The notes: generated by a model not told the origin, from the sequence alone. A DNA stretch of 64,000 nt from an uncultured Aquimarina sp. (GCA_947489685.1 CANLEM010000006.1:186001-250000), one strand, 5' to 3'; positions 18,310-27,470 are shown, counted from the stretch's first letter. Numbers and translations are program-made.

Positions 18310-19432
18310 CTTCGTCTTTAATTAATAGGTCATATAGATTTGCTGCGGTGTGATATCCAGATTCGGTCATTGACCACATATTCCCTTCGATCTTCACATA
18401 ATTCTTATCTTCTAACTTTTGAAGTGATTTTCGAGTAAATCCCTGAAAATTGTTCAGTATTTTGATTGCATGAGGGTGTCCTATGTCTTCATGTGTGCTA
18501 GCGATGTTATACATAAAGGATAATGTTTTATGCAGTTGCAAATCGTTTCTGTTTTTTCTAAAACGAATTTCTCTGAATAATAAACCACGCCCGGGTGAAA
18601 ATATAAAAGAAAAAAGTACAAAAACTCCTGCTACAAGTACAATTACGGGTCCAGTAGATAAATTGTTATGGCTCGCACTAATAGCAGTGCCAAATACTCC
18701 TGCAAAAGCTCCGAAAATAGCAGCCAAAATTACCATTACGGCCAGATTATTAGTCCATTGCCTTGCCGCCGCCGCTGGAGCTAATAACATTGCACTCATT
18801 AGAACAACACCTACAGTTTGTAAGCCTAATACAATGGCAATAACAATAAATGTAGTTATCAAAATATCCAAAAATTTGATATTGAAACCAAGAGTTTTGG
18901 TATAATCAGCATCAAAGAGTAATAATTTTAATTCTTTCCAGAAAAGTAATAATACAAGTAAACTAATTCCGGTAACAATAATCATAAGCCATACATCAGA
19001 TTCTAGTAATGTAGCCGCTTGTCCAAAAAGATAGCTTTCTAAACCAGCTTGATTAGCATTTGGTTTTTTTTGGATATAGGTTAATAGTAACATCCCAAAT
19101 CCAAAAAATAAAGATAAAATAAGTCCTAGGGCTGTGTCTGATTTAAGATGAGTTTTGCTGGTTATCCCTCTAATCCAAAATGTTCCTATAAGTCCGCTTA
19201 TCAACGCTCCAAGAAGAAATATAGAACTATTTTTAGTGCCAATAATAAGAAATGCTATGGCAATACCGGGCAATGCGGCATGGGATATTGCATCTCCCAA
19301 AAGACTTTGTTTGCGTAATACAGCAAAACTACCAAGCATCCCGCAAATAGCTCCAAGAACGGCTGTACCCAGTGTAATTGTTCTTAAGGTATAATCAGTA
19401 AAAACGAGTTCTATGTATTCTGTTAAATCCAT
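18302..19432 (-). CDS. metal ABC transporter permease with winged-helix tail (TroC-like)
   Basis: Second membrane subunit of the importer, 376 residues. The family signature appears in LRKQSLLGDAISHAALPGI and VGVVLMSAMLLAPAAAARQ; about eight membrane segments end near residue 280. The soluble tail (about 290-376) again has a winged-helix look: FTRKSLQKLEDKNYVKIEGNMWSMTESGY resembles a recognition helix followed by a wing. It starts 5 bases after the ATPase gene and overlaps the next permease by 8 bases. Tails on both permeases suggest a cytoplasmic function shared by the dimer, such as sensing metal or contacting the regulator; this is inference. Confidence 0.93.
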   Translation of the reverse strand: MDLTEYIELVFTDYTLRTITLGTAVLGAICGMLGSFAVLRKQSLLGDAISHAALPGIAIAFLIIGTKNSSIFLLGALISGLIGTFWIRGITSKTHLKSDTALGLILSLFFGFGMLLLTYIQKKPNANQAGLESYLFGQAATLLESDVWLMIIVTGISLLVLLLFWKELKLLLFDADYTKTLGFNIKFLDILITTFIVIAIVLGLQTVGVVLMSAMLLAPAAAARQWTNNLAVMVILAAIFGAFAGVFGTAISASHNNLSTGPVIVLVAGVFVLFSFIFSPGRGLLFREIRFRKNRNDLQLHKTLSFMYNIASTHEDIGHPHAIKILNNFQGFTRKSLQKLEDKNYVKIEGNMWSMTESGYHTAANLYDLLIKDEDE

Positions 19433-19437
19433 AAGAG

Positions 19438-20175
19438 TTATTGTTGTACACTAACTTTATAGTTGATACCGTATGTTTTGGTAAGGTTGTCATCATTAAA
19501 AATGTCTTTAACCGGTCCCGTGGCTATCTTTTTGACATTTAAAAAAGTTACCCAATCAAAATACTCTGGTACAGTTTGTAGATCATGATGAACTACAATT
19601 ACTGTTTTTCCGGCTTTTCGGAGCTCTTTCAATATATTAATAATAGCTTTTTCGGTAGTAGCGTCTACTCCTTGAAACGGCTCATCCATAAAATAGATAG
19701 ATGCATTTTGTACCAGTGCCCTGGCTAAAAAGATACGTTGTTGTTGCCCTCCTGATAACTGACTTATTTGTCTATTCTTAAAAGCTAGCATCCCAACTTT
19801 TTCCAAAGCTTCTAGAGATGCTTTTTTCTGTTTTTGTCCAGGTCTTTTTATCCACCCAAGACTACCATATGTACCCATCATTACTACATCTAAGGCTGTG
19901 GTCGGAAAATCCCAATCGACACTTCCTTTTTGTGGTACATATGCTACTAGAGATCGCTGTTTTTTGTAGGGTTTACCATAAATTTGAATACTACCGGCAA
20001 TGGGTTTGATGATGTCCAGAATAGATTTTATCAATGTGGATTTTCCTGCACCATTTGGACCTACAATAGCCATAAGAACACCTTCGGGGATTGCTAAATC
20101 AATATCCCAAAGTACAGGTTTGTAGTTGTAGGCTACAGTGAGATCATCTATTCTAACAGCGATTTTTTCACTCAT
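19438..20175 (-). CDS. metal ABC transporter ATP-binding protein (TroB-like)
   Basis: ATPase of the importer, 245 residues, normal length. Walker [10 protein letters not shown], signature LSGGQQQR, Walker B IYFMDEP and the switch His in VVHHD are all intact. The sequence after Walker A ([18 protein letters not shown] and [15 protein letters not shown]) is typical of Mn/Zn importers, where the VDWDFP-type word is conserved. Its start codon overlaps the stop of the solute-binding gene by one base (TAATG), and the first permease follows 5 bases after its stop. This tight packing shows a single operon. Confidence 0.95.
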   Translation of the reverse strand: MSEKIAVRIDDLTVAYNYKPVLWDIDLAIPEGVLMAIVGPNGAGKSTLIKSILDIIKPIAGSIQIYGKPYKKQRSLVAYVPQKGSVDWDFPTTALDVVMMGTYGSLGWIKRPGQKQKKASLEALEKVGMLAFKNRQISQLSGGQQQRIFLARALVQNASIYFMDEPFQGVDATTEKAIINILKELRKAGKTVIVVHHDLQTVPEYFDWVTFLNVKKIATGPVKDIFNDDNLTKTYGINYKVSVQQ

Positions 20176-21089
20176 TATTTCAAAGCATTTATTATAGTGT
20201 TCACATTGTATTCAAACATACCAATATACGTACCTTCATTTGTTTCAGGATTTCCAAGGGCATCAGAAAATAAAGTACCTCCAATAGTAACCTCATGGTC
20301 CTTTGATTTTACAGCTGCCTGTAAAGCTTCAATCGTTCTTTTGGGAACAGAGCTTTCTACAAAAATTGCTTTTACTTCTTTTTCGATTATAAAATTAGCT
20401 AATTTTTGTACGTCTTGCACTCCTGCTTCTGTTGCTGTTGATAGCCCCTGTAGGCCTACAACATCAAAATTATATGCTTTTCCGAAATAACTAAACGCAT
20501 CATGTGCCGTTACCAAAATTCTTTTTTCTTTAGGTAGTGTAGTTATGATATTTTCTAACTTACTCTCTAACGTATCGAGTTTTGATAAGTACTCTTTTCC
20601 ATTTTTTTCAAAATTTTCAGCATTTTTTGGATCAATTTCTTTAAGACTTTTGATTACAAATGAAGTTACGATTTTCCAATTGTCAACACTAAACCATATA
20701 TGAGGATCATAGTTCGAAGCAAAATAATCAGAACCTATTAATGTTTTTTTGTCCAAACTTTCTCCAATAGCAATAGTTTTGACGTTTTGGTGTCCCATTT
20801 TCTCGAATACTTCGACAAGTTTTCCTTCCAAATGTAGACCATTATAGAAAATAATATCTGCATTTATTAATTTACTCACATCTCCTTCGCTAGCTTTGTA
20901 TAGGTGAGGATCTACGCCACTACCCATTAAACCCTTAACATCAATAGCCTGGCCACCTATGTTTTTTACTAGATCCGTTATCATTGAGGTGGTAGTTACG
21001 ACATTCAGTTTCTGATTTTCATCTTTTTTTTCTTCTTTACAAGAAAACATGAGGAGGGAAACCGTGAATATTATTAAGAGTTTTTTCAT
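20175..21089 (-). CDS. metal-binding lipoprotein of ABC importer (TroA-like)
   Basis: Periplasmic metal-binding subunit of the importer, 304 residues, anchored by Cys17 (lipobox MFSC). The cluster A-I ligands can be placed as H62 (DPHLY), H130 (DPHIW), H196 ([10 protein letters not shown]) and D276 (FSDALG). This three-His-plus-Asp set is that of Treponema TroA, which binds Zn and Mn. Mn-specific PsaA/MntC proteins have Glu in the third position. There is no His-rich loop of the ZnuA kind. The gene lies 65 bases after the TonB receptor and is the first of the tightly packed ABC genes. Confidence 0.93.
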   Translation of the reverse strand: MKKLLIIFTVSLLMFSCKEEKKDENQKLNVVTTTSMITDLVKNIGGQAIDVKGLMGSGVDPHLYKASEGDVSKLINADIIFYNGLHLEGKLVEVFEKMGHQNVKTIAIGESLDKKTLIGSDYFASNYDPHIWFSVDNWKIVTSFVIKSLKEIDPKNAENFEKNGKEYLSKLDTLESKLENIITTLPKEKRILVTAHDAFSYFGKAYNFDVVGLQGLSTATEAGVQDVQKLANFIIEKEVKAIFVESSVPKRTIEALQAAVKSKDHEVTIGGTLFSDALGNPETNEGTYIGMFEYNVNTIINALK

Positions 21090-21154
21090 TTACTATATAT
21101 TTTGATTGATTTTATTCTTTTCAATATTAAAAAACGAAGTAACAAAGAAAGGAA

Positions 21155-23398
21155 CTAAAAATCATATTTTAAATTAAATACAAAATCTCGACCCGGATTT
21201 GGAATTACAAATCCATCAATGAACGTTTTTAATAATGATAGGTGGTCGGTATATTCTGTGTCAAACAAGTTTTTTACTGTAAAATTAAATTGTAATGATT
21301 TATAAGAGGCTCCAAGTCCAAAGTCAATTAAAGAGTATGCATCGTTGGGTAATTCTTCTTGTGTAACTCTGTTTTGTTCAAGATAATTTTGCATTTGGAT
21401 ATATGCTGTGCCTAACTTAAAGCTAGAACCTAGATCAAAATCATAAGAAACTCGACTGTTAAAATTAACGGGAGGAATCAATGGTAAAGGGTTATTAGAA
21501 CTATCATCTCCAAAGGTTAATGCCGCTCCGGTTTGCAAAGTTAATTTAGGTAATTGTACTGGGCGATAATTTAAATTAAACTCTCCTCCGTATAAAGTAG
21601 CGTCTTCCTGTAAATATGCAAAAATAGGAAGGTCGTCTTCTCCTCTTTCTCCTGTTGGAGAAATGAAGATGTAGTCGTTAATAATGTTTAAAAACGGATT
21701 GATTATGATTTTTAATTCGCTAGTTTCATAGTTGATGGCAAAATCAAATTGTGTTGCAGACTCACTATTTAGGTTTTGATCTCCAACCTCAATTCTTCCA
21801 ATTCCGCCATGCTCTCCATTTGAAAGTAGTTCTGATACATTTGGCGCTCTATACCCCGAAGCAATATTAAATCTAAAAGAGAAATCATTAACATCATATT
21901 TGGCTCCCAGGGAGTAATTTAAAGTGTTGTATGTTTCATTAAAATCTGCAAAATTAATCTCACCATCAATTTCCACGCTTTTAGCTTTAACAGTTTTACT
22001 ATCAAAACGAAGTCCAGATTGAAGTCTCAAATTATCTGAAACAGTGTAATTGAATAGGCCAAAAACTCCATTTTCTATACTACTACCATCTGGAATTAAA
22101 AACACGGTACCGCGATTTTCGTTATTTTGATATAACCCTTGAGCACCAAAAGTCATATCAAACTTAGAAGACTGAATAAAATCGGAAGCCTTAATGTTAT
22201 AGCTTAATACGTCCAAATTTAGATGTAAATCAGGTTGATTTTCTATTTCATTAAATTCTTGCCTATCGTTTTCTGCGTATCCCAATATCAGGTCTATTTT
22301 GGCTTTAGATAATCGAAAGTTATTTTCTAATGAAACATTATGCTGGGTCACATCTTGAAACGGTAAAACAAAATCTCTAGAAAAATCACTTGTAAAAGGT
22401 GTGCCATTAGGATTATCCGGGATTCCGAAGAAATTGTTTAAATAGCTATACGAAAGTTTTAGTTTGTAATTTTCTTTATCTAATCCAAGAGCTATTTTTG
22501 CAGTTTTTTCATCAAAACGGGTGTTAAAAACGCGACTACCAGTATTTTGAGCGCTTTCAGGAAGCGTATAATCTCCGGCCGATGTATATCCTAAATATAT
22601 ATTTGCTTTAAAATCGTTAATTCCGGATTTGATTCCACCTCTGCTTTGACTGGTTTGTGTATTTGTAAAATATCCTGTTTCTATTGTACCTTCTATCTGT
22701 TTTTGGGTAAAATCTTCATCCAAAAAATACAAAACTCCTCCAATTGCATCAGAACCATATAAAAGTGAGGCTGGACCTTTGATTACTTCGATACTCTTAA
22801 CTCCTGTACTACTTACACCCAAGCCATGTTCACCACCCCACTGCTGGTTTTCAATTCTGGTTCCTTGTGCATACGTTACTACTCTATTACTTGTTAAGCC
22901 TCGAATTACCGGTTTTCCAATACTATTACCGGTACTATTTTGCGATACCCCTACGATATTCGTAATACTTTCGGCAAGACTATTAGAAGTGGCATAGTTT
23001 ATATCGGCTAATTTCTGTTTGGATACGTTAACAACTAAATCTTTTTGGAGCCTTGATCCGGGTACAGAAACAATTACTTCATCCAAATTTACATTGGATG
23101 TTAGGTTGATGTCTAAAGTGATTGTTTCATTAGGTTTAATGATAACTTTTTTCTGAGTGGTGTTCGCACCAACATATGTAAAGTAGATAATATGTTCTCC
23201 AGTTGGGATAGCACTAAGTGTGTATATACCATCTATATCAGTAGCTGTTCCAATGGTAGTGTCTAACTTCATATAAACATCAGCCCCTACAATAAGAGCG
23301 TTGTCTAAGGTGACGACACCCTTTATGTTTCCGGTTTCTTGACCTGTAATTATTTGTAAAGCTAATAGTAATATGAATAAAAAATTAGTCTGCATCAA
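21155..23398 (-). CDS. TonB-dependent receptor, probable metal uptake
   Basis: Outer-membrane receptor of 747 residues. After a signal peptide (cleavage near residue 20) there is a carboxypeptidase-like regulatory domain (about 22-105, NIKGVVTLDNALIVGADVY). The plug follows (about 115-230, with KPVIRGLTSNRVV, IEVIKGPASLLYGSDAIGG) and then a 22-strand-type barrel ending in FVFNLKYDF. It opens the operon with the TroA-like binding protein and ABC genes and faces a DtxR-type regulator. It therefore probably imports the same metal, free or chelated, across the outer membrane, as ZnuD does for zinc. The plug word NQQWGGEHG may contribute a metal-binding His; this is a guess. Confidence 0.93.
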   Translation of the reverse strand: MMQTNFLFILLLALQIITGQETGNIKGVVTLDNALIVGADVYMKLDTTIGTATDIDGIYTLSAIPTGEHIIYFTYVGANTTQKKVIIKPNETITLDINLTSNVNLDEVIVSVPGSRLQKDLVVNVSKQKLADINYATSNSLAESITNIVGVSQNSTGNSIGKPVIRGLTSNRVVTYAQGTRIENQQWGGEHGLGVSSTGVKSIEVIKGPASLLYGSDAIGGVLYFLDEDFTQKQIEGTIETGYFTNTQTSQSRGGIKSGINDFKANIYLGYTSAGDYTLPESAQNTGSRVFNTRFDEKTAKIALGLDKENYKLKLSYSYLNNFFGIPDNPNGTPFTSDFSRDFVLPFQDVTQHNVSLENNFRLSKAKIDLILGYAENDRQEFNEIENQPDLHLNLDVLSYNIKASDFIQSSKFDMTFGAQGLYQNNENRGTVFLIPDGSSIENGVFGLFNYTVSDNLRLQSGLRFDSKTVKAKSVEIDGEINFADFNETYNTLNYSLGAKYDVNDFSFRFNIASGYRAPNVSELLSNGEHGGIGRIEVGDQNLNSESATQFDFAINYETSELKIIINPFLNIINDYIFISPTGERGEDDLPIFAYLQEDATLYGGEFNLNYRPVQLPKLTLQTGAALTFGDDSSNNPLPLIPPVNFNSRVSYDFDLGSSFKLGTAYIQMQNYLEQNRVTQEELPNDAYSLIDFGLGASYKSLQFNFTVKNLFDTEYTDHLSLLKTFIDGFVIPNPGRDFVFNLKYDF

Positions 23399-23544
23399 TT
23401 ATTGATTTTTGGACTTAAATTCAAAAACAAGTAATTTAAATAGTGCTAGTGATGTTATTTTAATCGACTTGATTTCGAAATTGTTTTCTGTTTAGGTTTT
23501 GTATTATTTTAATGAGATTGATTTATGATCTCGTAACTTGATAT

Positions 23545-23558
23545 TTGTCTTTAGACAA
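23545..23558. promoter_or_regulatory. inverted repeat TTGTCT-TT-AGACAA, candidate operator
   Basis: Perfect 6-base arms separated by TT, lying midway between the divergent receptor and regulator genes. Its place suggests a binding site for the regulator or another factor. The sequence differs from the DtxR-like site at 23681. Confidence 0.4.
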
Positions 23559-23645
23559 GTGCAACTAATTTTTGAGGTTTAAGTTATAGTTTGGGTAGTG
23601 TGAAAAAGTAAGTACGATTACGCTATGTAATTTCATTAGGTTTAG

Positions 23646-23653
23646 TATTTTTG
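23646..23653 (+). promoter_or_regulatory. -7 box for the DtxR-type regulator
   Basis: TATTTTTG fits TAnnTTTG; transcription would start near 23657, about 30 bases before the ATG. No clear -33 TTG is visible. Confidence 0.35.
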
Positions 23654-23680
23654 TTTTATTAATGCTGCAAAACTAAAAAA

Positions 23681-23696
23681 GTTAGTTATGACTAAC
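23681..23696. promoter_or_regulatory. DtxR-box-like palindrome over the regulator start codon
   Basis: GTTAGT-TATG-ACTAAC has perfect 6-base arms, and the start codon of the regulator (23688-23690) lies in its centre. The arms GTTAG/CTAAC match the core of the DtxR/IdeR operator (GGTTAG-CTAACC). It is well placed for autorepression by metal-loaded regulator. Confidence 0.5.
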
Positions 23697-24374
23697 AAAT
23701 TAAATTTGAATAATTTAACAAAAAGTGAAGAGGATTATCTAAAAGCGCTATTTCAGCTGCTTGTAGAGGATAATGCTGCCAAAGTAGGTAATAATCAATT
23801 AGCTGATTATTTAAAGGTTTCTCCGGCCTCTACTAATAACATGGTCAAGAAATTGAAGGCCAAAGAATATGTGATTAGTGAGAAGTATGGAAAGCTGGAT
23901 CTAACAGAAGATGGTAGATCTATAGCGGTACGACTAATACGTAAACATAGATTGTGGGAAACTTTTTTGTGTAACTATCTTAATTTTACCTGGGATGAGG
24001 TGCATGATGTGGCAGAGCAATTGGAACATATAAAATCTCGAAAATTGATAGATGAATTAGATCGATTTATGGATTTCCCGAAAAATGATCCTCATGGAGA
24101 ACTTATTCCAAATGCAAATGGAGAATATGCTGTTTTACCTAAAATAATGTTATCTTCCTTATCAGAAGGTGATGTTTGTAAATTGGTAGCGGTTAACGAT
24201 GGATCGGTTAATTTTTTGAAATACGTTTCTGAAATAGGCCTTGCTTTAAGTAGTGAAATAAAAGTACTTGAAGTACGTGAATTTGATAAGTCGATTCGTA
24301 TTGAGTTTAATGATGTTATCGAAACAGTCACTAGAAAATTTGCAGATAATGTATTCGTTAAGAAGGTTGTATAA
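23688..24374 (+). CDS. DtxR/MntR/TroR family metal-dependent regulator
   Basis: A 228-residue metal-sensing repressor divergent from the uptake operon. Residues 1-75 form the winged helix (SEEDYLKALFQL, NQLADYLKVSPASTNNMVKKL, YGKLDLTEDGR). Residues 76-145 form the metal-binding dimerisation domain (LIRKHRLWETFL, DEVHDVAEQLEHI, with the Glu/His ligands H91-type and ExLEH). Residues 150-226 are an FeoA/SH3-like domain (EGDVCKLVAVND). The full three-domain layout is that of DtxR, IdeR and TroR rather than the two-domain MntR. With Mn, Fe or Zn bound it should repress the divergent operon and itself through the palindrome over its start codon. Confidence 0.95.
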   Translation: MTNKLNLNNLTKSEEDYLKALFQLLVEDNAAKVGNNQLADYLKVSPASTNNMVKKLKAKEYVISEKYGKLDLTEDGRSIAVRLIRKHRLWETFLCNYLNFTWDEVHDVAEQLEHIKSRKLIDELDRFMDFPKNDPHGELIPNANGEYAVLPKIMLSSLSEGDVCKLVAVNDGSVNFLKYVSEIGLALSSEIKVLEVREFDKSIRIEFNDVIETVTRKFADNVFVKKVV

Positions 24375-24455
24375 ATTTTGTAAATGTTAAAATAGAGTTT
24401 AACTATAAGAATGTTAAAGAATAGCTATTATCTTTGAGTATCACACAGTCAATTT

Positions 24456-25235
24456 ATGGAGCTTAATTTAAAAAAACCGATATGTTTTTTCGATCTTGAA
24501 ACTACCGGTGTAAATATTTCTAAAGATCGTATTGTAGAAATTTCTATTCTCAAAATTTTTCCAAATGGTACCCAAGAAAGTAAAACTTGGCTGGTAAATC
24601 CTGAAATGCCAATTCCTGCAGAAACTACTGCTGTGCATGGTATTGATGATGCAAAAGTGGCAAATGAACCTACATTTAAACAAATTGCTACCGCAGTTAG
24701 TGAAATGATAAAAGGTTGTGATTTGGGAGGATTTAATTCTAACAGATTTGATATTCCGTTATTAGCCGAAGAATTGCTAAGAACTGGCTACGATTTTGAT
24801 ATGAAAAATACGGTAGCTGTTGATGTGCAGACTATTTATCATAAAATGGAGAAAAGAACTTTGTCTGCAGCCTATATGTTTTATTGTGATAAAAGTTTGG
24901 AGGATGCCCATTCTGCAGAAGCAGATACTAATGCTACGTATGAGGTGCTAAAAGCTCAGTTGGATAAATATCCTGAACTTGAAAATGATATTAAATTCTT
25001 GTCTGAATTTAGTTCAAGAAGACAATTTGCAGATTTTGCAGGCTTTATAACTTTTGATGACAATGGAAAGGAAGTTTTTTCTTTCGGAAAACACAAAGGG
25101 AAATTAGTAGAAAAAGTAATGGATGAAGAGCCTGGATATTTTGGTTGGATCCAAAATGCAGACTTTCCGTTGTATACCAAAAAAGTACTTACGGCTATCA
25201 GGCTTCGTAGGTTAAATAATAGCCTAAAACTATAA
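24456..25235 (+). CDS. DnaQ-like 3'-5' exonuclease with DUF3820-like tail
   Basis: A DEDDh exonuclease of 259 residues. ExoI is FFDLETTGV (D and E ligands near residues 12-14), ExoII is GFNSNRFDIPLL, and ExoIII is DAHSAEADTNATY with the catalytic His. After about residue 185 a second small domain (FSFGKHKGKLVEKV, PGYFGWI) resembles DUF3820, which also occurs alone in this window at 58694. It may act in repair or proofreading; with no polymerase partner visible it is not clearly DnaQ. It opens a tight run of four genes (exonuclease, FAH protein, Hpt, cinA), with 24 bases to the next. Confidence 0.9.
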   Translation: MELNLKKPICFFDLETTGVNISKDRIVEISILKIFPNGTQESKTWLVNPEMPIPAETTAVHGIDDAKVANEPTFKQIATAVSEMIKGCDLGGFNSNRFDIPLLAEELLRTGYDFDMKNTVAVDVQTIYHKMEKRTLSAAYMFYCDKSLEDAHSAEADTNATYEVLKAQLDKYPELENDIKFLSEFSSRRQFADFAGFITFDDNGKEVFSFGKHKGKLVEKVMDEEPGYFGWIQNADFPLYTKKVLTAIRLRRLNNSLKL

Positions 25236-25259
25236 TCACTTTCTCAGTATTATTCATTT

Positions 25260-25871
25260 ATGAAACTTATTTGCATTGGACGAAATTATACCGACCACAT
25301 TGAAGAGTTGGAAAATGAGAAACCTACAGATCCTGTTGTTTTTTTAAAGCCGGATACCTCGATATTACTTAAAAAACAGCCCTTTTTTATTCCAGATTTT
25401 TCAAATGATATCCATCATGAAGTAGAAGTTTTGATAAAAATTAAAAAAGTAGGGAAGTACATTGATCGAAAATTTGCTCATAAATATTATGATGAGGTAA
25501 GTTTAGGTATTGATTTTACTGCTAGGGATTTACAGAGTAGTCTTAAGAAAAAAGGATTGCCTTGGGAAAAGGCTAAGGCCTTTGATGGAGCGGCTGTAAT
25601 TGGTAAATGGATCTCAAAAGAGGAGTTTTCGGATGTAGATAATATTGATTTCCGATTAGAAAAAAACAAAGAAATTGTTCAGCAGGGAAATACCAAATTG
25701 ATGTTATGGAAGATTAATGAATTAATAGAATATGTATCAAAATATTTTACTTTAAAGATTGGAGATGTTATATTTACAGGTACGCCAGCTGGAGTTGGAT
25801 CTGTAAAAACAGATGATATTTTGACTGGTTACATTAGCGACAAACAACTTTTTTCAATAAAAATAAAATAA
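25260..25871 (+). CDS. fumarylacetoacetate hydrolase family protein
   Basis: A 203-residue single-domain member of the FAH family, which hydrolyses or decarboxylates 2-oxo acids such as acylpyruvates. The start KLICIGRNYTDHIEEL and the metal ligands HHEVEVLI (Glu pair) and GIDFTARDLQ (Asp) are present, as is the glycine motif FTGTPAGVG near residue 182. The gene overlaps the start of the Hpt gene by one base (TAATG). In several flavobacteria the same neighbour order with cinA seems conserved (from memory). Likely acylpyruvase or oxaloacetate tautomerase activity; the exact substrate is open. Confidence 0.92.
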   Translation: MKLICIGRNYTDHIEELENEKPTDPVVFLKPDTSILLKKQPFFIPDFSNDIHHEVEVLIKIKKVGKYIDRKFAHKYYDEVSLGIDFTARDLQSSLKKKGLPWEKAKAFDGAAVIGKWISKEEFSDVDNIDFRLEKNKEIVQQGNTKLMLWKINELIEYVSKYFTLKIGDVIFTGTPAGVGSVKTDDILTGYISDKQLFSIKIK

Positions 25872-26209
25872 TGAGCAAAGGATATAGTTTAAAGAATGTA
25901 CAAGAATTATCTGGAGGTGATGACGAGTTCATTGCTGTGCTGGTACAGACTTTTTTAGAAGAAATTCCACCAGACTTAGATAGTATGGTCCAGGCAGTTG
26001 ATTCAGATAATCCACAAATGGCATACCAGTATGCTCATAAGATGAAACCTAATCTTCAATTGTTTGATATTGATCTATTGGCGCAAATTAAACAGATAGA
26101 AGCTTGGTCTAAGACCAAAAAACCTAAAGAACAGATAAAGCCAATTTTGAACCATATTGTAACAACTGTAAATGGTGCTATTGAAGAGTTAAAGGTAGAT
26201 TTTGCATAA
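25871..26209 (+). CDS. Hpt domain protein (phosphorelay carrier)
   Basis: A 112-residue helical protein fitting a histidine phosphotransfer domain: GGDDEFIAVLVQTFLEEIPPDL is the first helix pair and AYQYAHKMKPNLQLF carries the probable phosphoacceptor His56. The usual AHxLKG is AHKMKP here, but the four-helix pattern is kept. It has no kinase next to it, so its hybrid kinase and receiver partners must be elsewhere. It is translated in a tight unit with the FAH gene before it (1-base overlap) and cinA after it (2-base gap), which is odd company for a signalling protein. Confidence 0.85.
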   Translation: MSKGYSLKNVQELSGGDDEFIAVLVQTFLEEIPPDLDSMVQAVDSDNPQMAYQYAHKMKPNLQLFDIDLLAQIKQIEAWSKTKKPKEQIKPILNHIVTTVNGAIEELKVDFA

Positions 26210-26211
26210 GT

Positions 26212-27462
26212 ATGTTTGCAGAAATAATTACAATAGGCGATGAGATTTTAATTGGGCAAATTATAGATTCTAACTCTGCTTTTATAGGAAAAGAACTTAA
26301 TAAAATTGGAGTCGATGTGTATCAAATTAGCTCCGTTAGCGATGATAAGCAACATATTCTTAATGCTATTGATGAGGCAAAAAACAGAGTAGATATTGTA
26401 TTGATTACTGGTGGCTTAGGTCCTACAAAAGATGATATTACAAAACATACTATCTGTGAATACTTTAATGATTCTTTAATAGAGAATAATGAAGTGTTGC
26501 GGCACATAGAAGCATTGTTTGCAAAATATATTTCCACTCCGATATCAGATATTAATAGACAACAAGCTCTTGTTCCAAGTACAGCGACAGTACTAATGAA
26601 TCAATATGGTACTGCGCCGGGAATGTGGCTCGAAAAAGAGGGTAAAGTATTTGTATCTATGCCTGGAGTTCCTTTTGAAATGAAAGGATTAATGAAGAGT
26701 GCGGTATTACCAGGGTTGCAAAAAAGATTTGACAGGCCTTATATAATTCATAAAACTGTACATACGTATGGTTTGGGAGAGAGCGCTGTTGCCAAAAGAA
26801 TTGAGAATTGGGAAAATAATTTACCATCTTATATAAAACTTGCCTATTTGCCAAATTTGGGTAAGGTTCGATTACGTCTTTCTGCAAGAGGGAGTGATAA
26901 AAAACTTCTTGAGGATACTATTGAGGATAGAATTTTGGCGCTTCATGAGATTATAGGAGATATAATTGTGGGGTATGAAGATGATGAAACCATAGAAGTT
27001 AAAATAGGTGATTTATTAAAAGAGCAAGGTAAAACTTTGGCTTTGGCAGAAAGTTGTACCGGAGGTAAAGTTGCAGAATCATTTACTGCTAATGCAGGAG
27101 CTTCCAGATATTTTAAAGGCGGGGTTGTCACATATGCCACCCAATCTAAAATTGATATTCTTGGCATTGATCCAGATCATATTGAAAAACATTCGGTTAC
27201 CAGTTTTGAGGTGGCAGAAGCTATGGCCGAGACTGTTAAAAATAAATTTAAATCTGATTATGCAATTGCAACTACTGGCAATGCCGGTCCTGATAAAGGA
27301 GATGGTGAGGTAGCAGTGGGTACAGTGTTTATTGCTATCTCAACCCCACACAAAACGTTTTCCCAAAAGTATGAGTTTGGCAATCTTAGAGAACGAGTTA
27401 TTGGCAAAGCAGTACATAAATCACTAGAGTTATTATTAGAAGAGCTAAAAAAAGGTAACTAA
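26212..27462 (+). CDS. cinA: CinA family protein (competence/damage-inducible protein A)
   Basis: A 416-residue protein. The N-terminal half is a MoCF-binding-like (COG1058) domain, with IGDEILIGQIIDSNS at the start and GGLGPTKDD near residue 68. In the family it hydrolyses ADP-ribose type pyrophosphates. The C-terminal 150 residues are the CinA domain, LAESCTGGKVAESFT and FKGGVVTYATQSK, which is NMN deamidase (PncC) in other bacteria. So it probably recycles pyridine nucleotides. It ends the exonuclease-FAH-Hpt-cinA run. Its stop lies 8 bases from the stop of the convergent SEC14/STAS-like gene. Confidence 0.94.
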   Translation: MFAEIITIGDEILIGQIIDSNSAFIGKELNKIGVDVYQISSVSDDKQHILNAIDEAKNRVDIVLITGGLGPTKDDITKHTICEYFNDSLIENNEVLRHIEALFAKYISTPISDINRQQALVPSTATVLMNQYGTAPGMWLEKEGKVFVSMPGVPFEMKGLMKSAVLPGLQKRFDRPYIIHKTVHTYGLGESAVAKRIENWENNLPSYIKLAYLPNLGKVRLRLSARGSDKKLLEDTIEDRILALHEIIGDIIVGYEDDETIEVKIGDLLKEQGKTLALAESCTGGKVAESFTANAGASRYFKGGVVTYATQSKIDILGIDPDHIEKHSVTSFEVAEAMAETVKNKFKSDYAIATTGNAGPDKGDGEVAVGTVFIAISTPHKTFSQKYEFGNLRERVIGKAVHKSLELLLEELKKGN

Positions 27463-27470
27463 TGTTATTT

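Larger units (their letters stand above)
23399..23687. other. divergent control region of the metal uptake locus
   Basis: The 289 bases between the TonB receptor and the regulator hold two inverted repeats (23545-23558 and 23681-23696, listed separately) and a TATTTTTG box at 23646-23653 for the regulator. An AT-rich inverted repeat TTAAATT/AATTTAA at 23415-23439 may be chance. Confidence 0.5.

Noticed and set aside
18483..18905. 140-residue open frame on the plus strand
   Set aside because: It is antisense to the permease gene; its composition mirrors the hydrophobic codons of that gene.
23415..23439. TTAAATT/AATTTAA inverted repeat before the TonB receptor
   Set aside because: It consists only of A and T in AT-rich DNA with an 11-base spacer; chance is a fair explanation.
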